Positions 48,917 through 57,430 of a stretch of 64,000 nucleotides of DNA are shown here, one piece after another. The DNA lies in NCBI RefSeq assembly GCF_030817835.1, contig NZ_JAUSZR010000001.1, positions 3,968,001 to 4,032,000 of the forward strand, given 5' to 3'. Position 1 is the stretch's first letter. Each line of letters opens with the position of its first letter. Under the pieces are notes generated by a model that ran no database searches, was not told the DNA's origin, and worked only from the letters and a program-made list of their open reading frames with translations. The stretch comes from Pseudarthrobacter sp. W1I19 (GTDB taxonomy: Bacteria; Actinomycetota; Actinomycetes; Actinomycetales; Micrococcaceae). The position numbers and the translations under genes are program-made.

Positions 48917-50419
48917 TTAGAAGGTGTTGCTGAGTTTGCGGGTGACGTCGGCGAGGGACTGGTCGTCGCCCACGTTGCCGGCGAAAACGATGTACGGGAT
49001 GCCCCTGGCGGGGCCGTCCACCGGCTCCCAGAGCGAAACGATGCCCGGCAGCATGGGGCCGCGGACGATCGCGTGGCGGATTTCCAGGCCGTGGGCAGCC
49101 ACATCCGAGGACGTGATGCCGCCCTTGGCGATGACGAACCGCGGCGGGAAGGTCTTCAACGTCCGGTTCACCACGGCGACGACGGCGGCAGACACCGTGC
49201 GTGCCATCCGCAGGCTTTCGGCGGGGTCGTCGGTCTTGATCAGCAGGCGGCTGGTGTGGACGATGACGTCTCCGGCGCGGAGGGCGTCGACGACGGTGTC
49301 CACGGTCTGGTCCAGGTAGGCGTCGGCAGCGGATTCGGTTTCGGCGGAGAGGAGTTTCTCGACGTCGATCTCCACGATGCGGGCGGCGCTGTGCTGTTCG
49401 GTGAGGGCTTTGAGCTGGCGGGTGGTGACCCCCACATGGGACCCGACGACGATCAAGCCGCCGGCTTCGGATGGGGTGTTCCCGGCGTAGGCTTCAGCGC
49501 CGCTGAGTTCGGTCCGGATCTCCTGGCCGATGCGCGCGCGGCCGAACGGCGGGCCAACACGGTAGAGCAGCTTCTTTCCCCGGCGCTCAGCTTCTTCCAG
49601 GCCGAGAGACAAGGCACGGAGGTCGTTTTCGGTGACGATATCGGCCACGATGGGGGTTGAATCCGTGGCGGCTTCGATGGCGTCGGCGATGGCGTTGGCG
49701 CTGGTCTGTGCACCGTCGGCAGGATCCTGGGCGGCTGCTCCGGCGCGGATGGTGTTGAGGTCCAGGACGATCACGGATCCGGCGGCGAAGCGTCCCTGGG
49801 ACTTCTCCTGGACGTAGTCGGCCATCACGGAGGTGGTGAAGCCGAAGGTGGCGTCCTTCGCGAATTCGGTCTCGGACACCGGGGTGAGGGTGCCTGCTGC
49901 CTCGCCGGTGCCGCGCATGTAGTGGACGCCGCCGATGGTGACCCGTCCGGCGTCGGGGAAGGCTGGAACCAGGACCACGCCGTCGGTCTTTTCCCCGCTG
50001 GCCTGGGCCACGGTGGCGGCGATGACGTCCGGCTCCAGGGGGTAGTGGCCGCGCAGGGTGGAATCGCTGCGGCTGACGAAGCCGAGGCGGAGCTGGGCGG
50101 GTGACCCAGCGGCGGCGAGGGCGTTTCGGACCACTTCCTCGTTGCGGGCCGCTGCTTCTGCGGGGTCCAGGCTGCGGGTGTTGGTCAGGACGTAGACGGC
50201 GGGTTTGGACTGGCCGAAGGCCCAGATGAAGTCATCGACGTCCCAGCGGGTGAGCACGGGCAGGTCTGCCACGGACTGGGTTCCGGTGGGGTCGTCGTCG
50301 AGCACTACCAGGACCCGCGGTGTCTCTGCGTTGGAGGCGGCCACGGCGTCAGCCACGGTCGCGGCGGGAATCCGGACCTCGGCCGGATAGGCGGCCAGAA
50401 CGTCTGCTTCAAGCTTCAC
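48917..50419 (-). CDS. otnK: Four-carbon acid sugar kinase (DUF1537)
   Basis: 500 residues. The N-terminal substrate domain starts RVLVVLDDDPTGTQSVADLPVLTRW and has NTRSLDP and FVSRSDSTLRGHYPLEPDVI. The C-terminal nucleotide-binding domain has FVIAKGGITSSDVAAHGLEI and VFAGNVGDDQSLADV. Family members phosphorylate 3-oxo-tetronates or threonates at C4. GTG 50419 with a GGGAG site is chosen; ORF upstream would cross the operator region. First gene of the acid-sugar operon, divergent from its FadR-type regulator. Confidence 0.92.
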   Translation of the reverse strand: MKLEADVLAAYPAEVRIPAATVADAVAASNAETPRVLVVLDDDPTGTQSVADLPVLTRWDVDDFIWAFGQSKPAVYVLTNTRSLDPAEAAARNEEVVRNALAAAGSPAQLRLGFVSRSDSTLRGHYPLEPDVIAATVAQASGEKTDGVVLVPAFPDAGRVTIGGVHYMRGTGEAAGTLTPVSETEFAKDATFGFTTSVMADYVQEKSQGRFAAGSVIVLDLNTIRAGAAAQDPADGAQTSANAIADAIEAATDSTPIVADIVTENDLRALSLGLEEAERRGKKLLYRVGPPFGRARIGQEIRTELSGAEAYAGNTPSEAGGLIVVGSHVGVTTRQLKALTEQHSAARIVEIDVEKLLSAETESAADAYLDQTVDTVVDALRAGDVIVHTSRLLIKTDDPAESLRMARTVSAAVVAVVNRTLKTFPPRFVIAKGGITSSDVAAHGLEIRHAIVRGPMLPGIVSLWEPVDGPARGIPYIVFAGNVGDDQSLADVTRKLSNTF

Positions 50420-50464
50420 GGTGCACTCCCTTGTGTATGGGTCCTCGGAACCTGGTGGAACTGT

Positions 50465-50481
50465 AAGATGTCTGACATCTT
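50465..50481. promoter_or_regulatory. FadR/GntR operator 1
   Basis: AAGATGTCTGACATCTT: perfect 8-bp arms around one base, in the otnK/FadR divergent region. It lies just downstream of a possible otnK -10 (TAGCAT on the minus strand, 50495-50490). Confidence 0.75.
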
Positions 50482-50530
50482 GCATTTGAATGCTAGTGTG
50501 GCACAGGACATAAAGACGCGCAAGTAGACT

Positions 50531-50539
50531 TGTCTGACA
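50531..50539. promoter_or_regulatory. FadR/GntR operator 2 (core)
   Basis: TGTCTGACA, the same 9-bp core as operator 1, centred 62 bp away and 32 bp before the regulator ATG. Fits autoregulation. Confidence 0.6.
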
Positions 50540-50570
50540 TATCCGCAATGGCAGTAATGGGGGCAGCAGC

Positions 50571-51275
50571 ATGGCAAGGAAGTCGCTGGTAGGCCAGGTG
50601 GCAGATGAGCTCCTGGACCGCATCATTGCAGGCGAATTTCCGCCGGGATCACTCGCCCCCGGAGAGCATGAACTCAGCGCCCGGCACGAAGTCAGCCGCA
50701 TGACCGTCCGCGAAGCCATGAAAACCCTCGAGGCGCAGCACATCCTCAGCGTGGAGCGCGGCCGCGGCACGTTCGTCAACCCGCTCAACCGGTGGGCCTC
50801 CCTGGAAGCGGTGCTGCGCGCAGCGTCAGAGGGCAAAAACGAAGCCGAAGCCTCCGTCCAGCTCATCGAACTCCGGCGGATGCTGGAGACGGGCGCCTGC
50901 GAACTGGCGGCGGGACGGATCAGCGACAGCGACATCCAGACGCTCTTCGGCCATGTGGCCGCCATGCGCGCCGCCCACGAGGTGAACGATGTTGCCGCCT
51001 TCGTGGAAGCTGACCTGGCTTTTCACGACCTGATCCTGCATGCCTCAGAGAATGTTTTTGTGGCCGTTTTGTTCGAGCCGCTTCATCGCGTGCTGGAGAA
51101 GCGGCGCACGGAAACTTCGGCCGTGCCCCAGATCCAGGAGCACGCCATCGGGCATCACCAGAACATCGCTGAAGCCCTCGAATCCCGGGACCCCGCACGC
51201 TCCCGCGAAGCGATGGACGCGCACATGCAGCAGACCCTGAACGACCTCAAGAACCTGGTGTTCGAGGCCAAGTAG
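50571..51275 (+). CDS. FadR-subfamily GntR regulator of acid-sugar operon
   Basis: 234 residues. GntR winged helix (LVGQVADELLDRIIAGEFPPGSLAPGEHELSARHEVSRMTVREAMKTLEAQHILSVERGRGTFV) followed by an FCD helical effector domain (ELRRMLETGACELAA; DLAFHDLILHASENVF; HHQNIAEALESRDPARSREAMDAHM) with Asp/His metal-ligand positions. Divergent from otnK with two matching operators between them, so it probably represses both directions until the acid sugar binds. Confidence 0.92.
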   Translation: MARKSLVGQVADELLDRIIAGEFPPGSLAPGEHELSARHEVSRMTVREAMKTLEAQHILSVERGRGTFVNPLNRWASLEAVLRAASEGKNEAEASVQLIELRRMLETGACELAAGRISDSDIQTLFGHVAAMRAAHEVNDVAAFVEADLAFHDLILHASENVFVAVLFEPLHRVLEKRRTETSAVPQIQEHAIGHHQNIAEALESRDPARSREAMDAHMQQTLNDLKNLVFEAK

Positions 51276-51289
51276 CCCCGGCGCCAGGG

Positions 51290-52321
51290 TCAGTCCGCCG
51301 GTGGGGCCGTGGTTCCGCGGACCACCAGTTCAGTTGCCACTTCCAGGGCCGTCGGCGTTCCGGAGGCAGACTGGTCCTGCTGTTCTGTCAGCATCCCCAC
51401 CGCCATCGAGGCCAACTGCGCCAAGGGCTGCCGTACCGTAGTGAGGGGTGGCGACGTCAGGGCGGCCTGGGAAATATCGTCAAAACCCACAATGCTGAGG
51501 TCCTGCGGGACACGCAGCGAGCGCTGCGCCGCAGCGTTCATCACACCAAGGGCCTGAAGGTCACTTCCGGTGAAGATCGCGGTGGGCGGTTGGGCCAGGT
51601 CCAGCAATTCCCCACCGAGCCGCATCCCCGATTCGGTGCTGAAATCGCCGTCCTGTACCAGCTCAGGCAGTACTGGCAGCCCGGCCTCGTGCAGCGCAGC
51701 AGCATAGGCGGCATAACGTGCGCGGCCATGTCCGGGACTGTGCTTGCGGCCGGTAATGATGCCGATCCGCCGGTGGCCCTGCCCCAGCAGGTGGCCAACT
51801 GCCGCCAGGGCGCCCGAGAACGACGCCGGGCTGACGCTGGGGATGGCGAGTCCTTCCGCACCCTCGGGGTCGATGGCGACGGCGGGAATCTTCAGGGTCC
51901 GCACCACACTAACCAGGCGGGAGCCCTTCCGCGGAGCCAGCAGGAGCACGCCGTCGAGCCGGTTCACGGACGGCTCCCGCAGCTTGCGCCACCGCTCCGG
52001 CGTTACGTGCCCGGCACGGGCATAGGCCACCGCATATCCCAGCCGATCGGCTGCCGCTTCCACGCCTTCCATCAGTTCCAGCACCCAGGGTGAATCGAAG
52101 TTGTTGACCACCAGCTGCAGGAAGCCCGGCTGGGCGGGCGCCGCCGCGCGCTTGGAGTAGTCCAGCTCCTCCAGGGCCTGCTGCACCCTGGCACGGGTAG
52201 CTTCGGAAACGTGGGTCCGGCCGTTGAGCACCTTGGAAACGGTGGGCACCGATACACCTGCCGCGGCCGCGACGTCAGCGATCTTGGGACGCGGAGTGGC
52301 GGTCACGGGGGCAGTCCTCAT
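51290..52321 (-). CDS. LacI-family regulator of pectin/arabinan locus
   Basis: 343 residues. LacI helix-turn-helix and hinge (RPKIADVAAAAGVSVPTVSKVLNGRTHVSEATRARVQQAL) followed by a periplasmic-binding-like ligand domain (GVLLLAPRKGS, AVAIDPEGAEGLAIPSVSP, SIVGFDDISQAALTSPPLTTVRQPLAQLA). ATG 52321 overlaps the GH43 stop (ATGA), so it is the last gene of the DUF6807-GH43-LacI operon and likely controls the whole locus. Convergent with the FadR gene, 14 nt apart. Confidence 0.92.
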   Translation of the reverse strand: MRTAPVTATPRPKIADVAAAAGVSVPTVSKVLNGRTHVSEATRARVQQALEELDYSKRAAAPAQPGFLQLVVNNFDSPWVLELMEGVEAAADRLGYAVAYARAGHVTPERWRKLREPSVNRLDGVLLLAPRKGSRLVSVVRTLKIPAVAIDPEGAEGLAIPSVSPASFSGALAAVGHLLGQGHRRIGIITGRKHSPGHGRARYAAYAAALHEAGLPVLPELVQDGDFSTESGMRLGGELLDLAQPPTAIFTGSDLQALGVMNAAAQRSLRVPQDLSIVGFDDISQAALTSPPLTTVRQPLAQLASMAVGMLTEQQDQSASGTPTALEVATELVVRGTTAPPAD

Positions 52322-53895
52322 GTGGTTGCGGCGGCAAGTTGCGGAGCAGTGGTGCGGCGGGCGGGCGAGACATCCACGCGCACGGGTCCCACGATAACAT
52401 TTCCGCTTTCCTCCGAACCCAGTGGAGACGTGGCGAAAAGGCCCAGTTCGGCGCCTATCCACTGGCCCTTGACCACATCGAAGTCCCAGCCCTGGACCTC
52501 CCACGGCTTCCCGGGTCCGGAACGCCAGGCGAAAGTGGCGCGGGGGGCTCCGTCGGTGCGGATCTGCAGCTCTATCCGGGGGCCCGGCAACGCAATCCTT
52601 CGGCCCAGCCGCTGCTCGTGCGGACCCTCACCTCCGGTGCCATCGCCGAGGACATAGCCTTCATCTGTCCTGATGATGCCGAGCCAGGCGTACTTCAGGC
52701 CGAGCACCACCACTCCTGCCCGGGTCCCCACCGGCACATCCTGCAACTCCAGGGAGGTAGTGAAGGTGGACGGTGTGCCCGGCAGGATCTGTCCCAGCAC
52801 GTTGGGCAACTCCTGCAGGTTCACCGGATCATTGGCCTTCGGCTTCAGGACAAGGTGCCCTCCCCCGCACTGGTGCGCCCAGTCCTCCTGCGGATTCGCC
52901 TGCCAGTGCCATTGCGGCCCCAGCCGTGGCGAGGAGAAGTCGTCACTGGCGGGAGGCGACACATCCTGGGCAAAAGTACCCAAGGGGTAGGTGTGGGCGG
53001 GCACCGGGGTGCCGGGTCCGCCGTCGGGATTCCGCTCCCCCATCCAGGGCCAGCCGTCCTCGGTCCACCCCATGGGCTGCAGGTGCACTACGCGGCCGTA
53101 TGGCCCGCGGTCCTGGAAATGCAGGAACCAGTCCTCGCCGCGGGGACTGGTGACCCACGCGCCCTGGTGCGGGCCGTTCACCTCGCTGCTCCCCTGCTCC
53201 AGGACACGCCGCTCCTCATAAGGCCCGAACGGGGACCGGGAGCGGAACACTGACTGCCAGCCGGTCGCCACGCCGCCGGCCGGCGCAAAGATCCAGTACC
53301 AGCTGCCGCGCTTGTAGAACTTCGGCCCCTCCAGTGTGGTGTAACCCGGCAGGTCCGCCCCGTTGATCACGTGGGTTCCGTTGTCCAGGAGCCTGCCGGC
53401 TTCCGGGCTCATGCGGTGGACCGTGAGCCGGTTCTTGACTCCGATCCGGCTCTGCGCCCAGCCATGCACCAGGTAAGCCTGGCCGTCATCGTCCCAGAGC
53501 GGGCAGGGATCGATGAGCCCGCGGCCGGGGTAGAGCAGGTGCGGCTCGGTCCACGGGCCCTCCGCCTTTTCCGCGCTCAGGACGAAGATGCCGTGGTCCG
53601 GATCAGGATAGAAGATCCAGAAGCGCCCGTTGTGGTGGCGCAGCGCCGGGGCCCACACGCCGCTGCCGTGCCGGACGAGTGAATAGTGGCTGGCCTGCGG
53701 CAATTGGGTCAGCGCATGGCCGATGTGCTCCCAGTCCACCAGGTTCCGGGAGCGCAGGACCGGCAGCCCGGGCACGCGGTTAAAGCTGGAGGCAATGAGG
53801 TAGTAGACACCGTTGACCTGCACGGCGTCGGGGTCCGGCCAGTCGGCGTTGAGGATGGGATTGCGGTAGACGGGGGTGGGGATCCGGGTGGTCAT
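52318..53895 (-). CDS. Glycoside hydrolase family 43 enzyme (xylosidase/arabinofuranosidase type)
   Basis: 525 residues. Five-bladed propeller domain (~10-310) with base Asp in NPILNADWPDPDAV (Asp21/23), pKa-modulating Asp129 in LIDPCPLWDDDG and acid Glu189 in TTLEGPKFYK, then a C-terminal beta-sandwich (~330-520). It has no signal peptide, so it acts inside the cell on imported oligosaccharides, probably arabino- or xylo-containing pectin fragments. ATGA overlaps with the genes on both sides. Confidence 0.92.
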   Translation of the reverse strand: MTTRIPTPVYRNPILNADWPDPDAVQVNGVYYLIASSFNRVPGLPVLRSRNLVDWEHIGHALTQLPQASHYSLVRHGSGVWAPALRHHNGRFWIFYPDPDHGIFVLSAEKAEGPWTEPHLLYPGRGLIDPCPLWDDDGQAYLVHGWAQSRIGVKNRLTVHRMSPEAGRLLDNGTHVINGADLPGYTTLEGPKFYKRGSWYWIFAPAGGVATGWQSVFRSRSPFGPYEERRVLEQGSSEVNGPHQGAWVTSPRGEDWFLHFQDRGPYGRVVHLQPMGWTEDGWPWMGERNPDGGPGTPVPAHTYPLGTFAQDVSPPASDDFSSPRLGPQWHWQANPQEDWAHQCGGGHLVLKPKANDPVNLQELPNVLGQILPGTPSTFTTSLELQDVPVGTRAGVVVLGLKYAWLGIIRTDEGYVLGDGTGGEGPHEQRLGRRIALPGPRIELQIRTDGAPRATFAWRSGPGKPWEVQGWDFDVVKGQWIGAELGLFATSPLGSEESGNVIVGPVRVDVSPARRTTAPQLAAATT

Positions 53896-54827
53896 GGTGT
53901 CCTGTCGGGAGAGCCGGGGTTGATGAGGGGGTGCTGGTCCAGGAGTTCCAGGGCACGCGCGGCCGTGGACACGGGCCCGTCATGGATGACGGCGTGCAGC
54001 GCCAGTTTCAGCGGGTTGCGGTGGTCCACAACGGCGGGTTTGGCCCACGCCACCGCCGGTCCGGCGCCAAGGTAGCCCTCCGCCCGAACGAACCACGGCA
54101 GGATCTGGCCTGCCTCCTGAGCCAGGAGCACCGTCACGGGTGCGCCGTCGATGACCAGGCTGATGGACAACCAGCGCGATCCGGAACCGTGGGCGGCGCC
54201 TCCGCCGCTCCCTGCCTCGGACAGGACCAGCGCCTCGCCCGCACTCTCCGGAAAGCGCCAGAAGATGCCGCCGTAGCCGGCACCTTTCCTGCCTTTGACG
54301 GCCGACGACGACACTTCCAGCCGCTGTACGTCCACCGCCGGGACAATCACCGAGGACAACGAAAGGGCCCAAGTTGCGGCTCCGGTGTTGCGGAAATACC
54401 GGATGCGGCGTTGTTCAACGGCTAGTTCCCGGCCGTCCTCGGCGAGCCACGAGACCCGGCCTGATTCCTCCACGCCTTCCGCAGGCTGTGTGCACTGCCA
54501 GCCCTTCGGCATTTGTGTTCCGTGGTTAGGCAAAAGCATCGGGCCGCCGGCGGCGGTGTAGGTGGAACCGCCCCAAAAGTTGGTGCCGTTCACATCGGAA
54601 AAGGCAACGGAGAGCCCCAGGTGATGCGGGTGGTCTGAGGGTTCGGCGTCGGTGACAACCACACCCGCCCGTGAGCGCAGCGGATGAAGATAAGGCCGCA
54701 GGGCAGTGTTGTGCGTGGCAAGAGGATGCTTTTGGGGCGCAACGCCACGTGCCGCTGCAGGGGTATCGATGGGAATGGCCAAGCGGACCTCCAGTGAGGG
54801 GCAGTTCCAGGATGTGGGCATCAGCAT
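53892..54827 (-). CDS. DUF6807 / PmoA-like family protein
   Basis: 311 residues with the DUF6807 pattern (RPYLHPLRSRAGVVVTDAEPSDHPHHLGLSVAFSDVNGTNFWGG). Despite the PmoA label these are soluble beta-rich proteins found in polysaccharide-utilisation loci, not methane oxygenases; their activity is unproven. No signal peptide. First gene of the DUF6807-GH43-LacI operon. ATG 54827; ATG 54821 is also possible. Confidence 0.8.
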   Translation of the reverse strand: MLMPTSWNCPSLEVRLAIPIDTPAAARGVAPQKHPLATHNTALRPYLHPLRSRAGVVVTDAEPSDHPHHLGLSVAFSDVNGTNFWGGSTYTAAGGPMLLPNHGTQMPKGWQCTQPAEGVEESGRVSWLAEDGRELAVEQRRIRYFRNTGAATWALSLSSVIVPAVDVQRLEVSSSAVKGRKGAGYGGIFWRFPESAGEALVLSEAGSGGGAAHGSGSRWLSISLVIDGAPVTVLLAQEAGQILPWFVRAEGYLGAGPAVAWAKPAVVDHRNPLKLALHAVIHDGPVSTAARALELLDQHPLINPGSPDRTP

Positions 54828-54859
54828 ACGCAGATCAGAAATAAATCGGCAAGCACGAG

Positions 54860-54870
54860 AGAAAGTTTCT
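54860..54870. promoter_or_regulatory. Palindrome in divergent pectin-locus promoter region
   Basis: AGAAAGTTTCT, 5-bp arms around one base, 33 nt upstream of the DUF6807 start. A candidate regulator site for the leftward operon. Confidence 0.4.
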
Positions 54871-54904
54871 GTCCCGCGATGTCGCCCCAGTTTCCAAAAA
54901 CGTG

Positions 54905-54943
54905 TTGACAGTCACACTATTCTCTTGCTAGAAATCGTTTACT
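54905..54943 (+). promoter_or_regulatory. Promoter and LacI-like operator for ABC/pectate-lyase operon
   Basis: -35 TTGACA (54905-54910), 18-nt spacer, -10 TAGAAA (54929-54934). AGAAATCGTTTACT (54930-54943) matches 10 of 14 positions of the LacI-type palindrome TGTAAACGTTTACA and overlaps the -10. This leaves a ~150-nt leader before the binding-protein gene. Confidence 0.65.
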
Positions 54944-55090
54944 GAGTTTTGCTTTGTGGGCAGCATCGCTTGGACGTGTAGCCGTTCCCGCAGTCACAGG
55001 GAGCGACTTTCTTCCAGAAACTTTCCGGACATCCAGCACAGAAACCACTACCTGGCGGTGGTGGAAAACCCTTTAGAGAGGCGTCATTCA

Positions 55091-56395
55091 ATGATGAAGA
55101 CAGTTGGCACACCGATCTCCCGCAGGCTGGTTTTGGGCGCAGCCATCACTGCTGCCGGACTGGCCTTGAGCGGTTGCGGAGGAGGTGCGGCCCCCGCGGC
55201 CGGCGGAGATGTGGAGCTCAACTTCGTGTTCTGGGGTGATGCCAACCGGGCCAAGGTGACGGAGGAGGCGCTGCGGATCTTCGAGGAGAAGAACCCCGGA
55301 ATCAAAGTGAAAACCGAGTACCAGGACAGCGGTCCCTATGCGGACAAGCTGGCTACCCGCTTCGCCGGCGGAAACCCGCCGGACGTGCTGGCCATGGCAA
55401 ACCGCAGCCTCCTGGAGTACGCCCAGCGCGGCACCCTGGCGGACTTGAAGAACCTTAAGGAACTCAATCTCGGTAAAGTGCCGGACACGGTGCTGAGCCG
55501 TGGCGAAGTGGACGGCAAGCTCTACGGCCTCGCCACCGGCGTCACCACCATTGGCATGGTGGTCAACAAGACCATCACCGACCAGGCCGGCGTCACCATC
55601 CCCGACGACAAGACGTGGAGCTGGGAAGACTACGCGAAGTTCGCCACCGAGGTGACGCAAAAGACCGGCGGAAAGGTCTATGGTGCCGGTTACGACGTGT
55701 CCACCGAGACCGGGCCCATCATGCTTGCCAGGCAGCGCGGCGAGGATTTCTACACCAAGGACAACAAGCTGGGCGTCAGCGAGGAGACCATCCGCGACTG
55801 GTTCCAGTACAGCGTTGACCTGCGCAAGGCTGGGGGCTACCCGCCGGCCGGCTTCTTCGAACAGATTGGCGGCTCCCCCGCGCAGTCCTACCTGGCCAAG
55901 GGCACGGTGGCCTCACAGATCATCCCCATCAACAACTACAAGGGCTACAACGACGCTGTTGATGGAGACGTGGTGCTGCTGCGTATCCCCGGTGAGACCT
56001 CCGGCGAGCGCCGCGGCTACTCCGCCGACCCCACCATGCTGTGGTCCATTGCCGCCAAATCCAAGCATCCCAAGGAGGCTGCCAAGCTCCTGGACTTCCT
56101 GACGAACGACGCCGACGGCGCCGCCCACACATTGACGCAGCGCGGTGTTCCGGTGAATCCCGAGGTTGCTGAATCCATCACCTCCAAACTCAGCGAGGAC
56201 GACAAGAAGTTTGTTGACCTGATGGCCGACATCCAGAAGGACGATCTCGCCCCCGCCTACGTGTACCCCAAGGGTGCCAGCGTTGTGGCGGACACCCTCA
56301 AGCAGCTTGCCACCGAGGTGGAATTCGGCCGTGTAACCCCTGCTGATGCAGCGAAGACCTTCCTTGAGAAGAGCAATGCAGCCATCAATAAGTAG
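55091..56395 (+). CDS. Sugar ABC transporter substrate-binding lipoprotein
   Basis: 434 residues, family 1 solute-binding protein. A twin-arginine/hydrophobic signal (SRRLVLGAAITAAGLALSGC) ends at lipobox Cys29, so it is anchored outside the membrane. The mature part has the SBP_bac_1 pattern (LNFVFWGDANRAKVTEEALRIFEEKNPGIKVKTEYQD). It likely binds pectin-derived oligosaccharides. Starts ATG 55091 (or 55094). First gene of the importer-lyase operon; no ATPase gene follows, so a shared MsiK-type ATPase is expected. Confidence 0.92.
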   Translation: MMKTVGTPISRRLVLGAAITAAGLALSGCGGGAAPAAGGDVELNFVFWGDANRAKVTEEALRIFEEKNPGIKVKTEYQDSGPYADKLATRFAGGNPPDVLAMANRSLLEYAQRGTLADLKNLKELNLGKVPDTVLSRGEVDGKLYGLATGVTTIGMVVNKTITDQAGVTIPDDKTWSWEDYAKFATEVTQKTGGKVYGAGYDVSTETGPIMLARQRGEDFYTKDNKLGVSEETIRDWFQYSVDLRKAGGYPPAGFFEQIGGSPAQSYLAKGTVASQIIPINNYKGYNDAVDGDVVLLRIPGETSGERRGYSADPTMLWSIAAKSKHPKEAAKLLDFLTNDADGAAHTLTQRGVPVNPEVAESITSKLSEDDKKFVDLMADIQKDDLAPAYVYPKGASVVADTLKQLATEVEFGRVTPADAAKTFLEKSNAAINK

Positions 56396-56470
56396 GCGCA
56401 CTGGCCTCTTTTCACAGTCCGAAGCCGCCACATCCACCACCGGCACCTCCGACGATAGGAGCCTGGCGCC

Positions 56471-57421
56471 ATGTCAGTGCTGACCAAACAAGCCCCCGGC
56501 GCGGCCCCCACCTTGGCCGCGCGGGGCGGGAAACCCGGCCGGGCACGCCTCAAGCGCAAGAACCAGCGTTCGGGCTACCTCTTCCTGCTGCCATGGTTCA
56601 TCGGCATGCTGTTCACCATCATCCCGTTCTTCGCTTCGCTCTACCTGGCGTTTACCGACTACAACCTCTTCACGGAGCCGAACTTTGTGGGCCTGGCCAA
56701 CTTCCAGGCCATGTTCGAGGATCCGCGCCTCCTGCAGTCCCTGAAGGTCACTTTCATCTACACCTTCGTGTCAGTTCCCATCTCGCTGGCCGTTGCCCTG
56801 CTGATAGCCCTGGTGCTGAACCGTGGCCTCCAGGGCCTGGCGATCTACCGCTCCGTGTACTACCTGCCGTCCCTGCTGGGCGGGAGTGTGGCGATTGTGA
56901 TGCTGTGGCGCTACATCTTCGGCAACGAAGGCATCGTCAACGGTTTCCTGCGCCTCCTGGGAATCCAGGGCCCGGCCTGGGTCACCGACCCGGAATTCGC
57001 CCTGGGGACCCTGATCGTCCTGAACGTGTGGACCTTCGGCTCGCCGATGGTGATTTTCCTGGCCGGGCTCCGGCAGGTCCCCACCATGTACTACGAGGCC
57101 GCTGCCATTGACGGCGCATCGCGGTGGCGCCAGTTCCGCAGCATCACCCTGCCGCTGATCAGCCCCATCATCTTCTTCAACCTCATCATGCAGCTGATCG
57201 GGTCTTTCCAGACCTTCACCCAGGGCTATGTGATGAGCGGCGGCACCGGCGGGCCGGCGGATTCCACCCTGTTCTACAACCTGTACCTGTACCAAAAGGG
57301 CTTTACGGAGTTCGAGATGGGCTATGCCTCCGCCATGGCGTGGCTGCTCCTGATGATCATCGCGGTTTTTACTGCCATCAACTTCATCGCATCCAAGTTC
57401 TGGGTCTTCTACGACAATTAA
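56471..57421 (+). CDS. Sugar ABC transporter permease (MalF type)
   Basis: 316 residues with six membrane segments. The EAA loop is in YYEAAAIDGASRWRQFRSITLPLISPI; the cytoplasmic N-terminus is basic (RLKRKNQRSGYLF). First of two permeases; pairs with the gene at 57431. GGAGCC site before ATG. Confidence 0.94.
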   Translation: MSVLTKQAPGAAPTLAARGGKPGRARLKRKNQRSGYLFLLPWFIGMLFTIIPFFASLYLAFTDYNLFTEPNFVGLANFQAMFEDPRLLQSLKVTFIYTFVSVPISLAVALLIALVLNRGLQGLAIYRSVYYLPSLLGGSVAIVMLWRYIFGNEGIVNGFLRLLGIQGPAWVTDPEFALGTLIVLNVWTFGSPMVIFLAGLRQVPTMYYEAAAIDGASRWRQFRSITLPLISPIIFFNLIMQLIGSFQTFTQGYVMSGGTGGPADSTLFYNLYLYQKGFTEFEMGYASAMAWLLLMIIAVFTAINFIASKFWVFYDN

Positions 57422-57430
57422 GGCACCGCT

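Noticed and set aside
53892..54827. Methane oxygenase, from the PmoA family label
   Set aside because: The protein has no membrane helices or copper-site motifs of particulate methane monooxygenase; the label is historical for DUF6807-type proteins.
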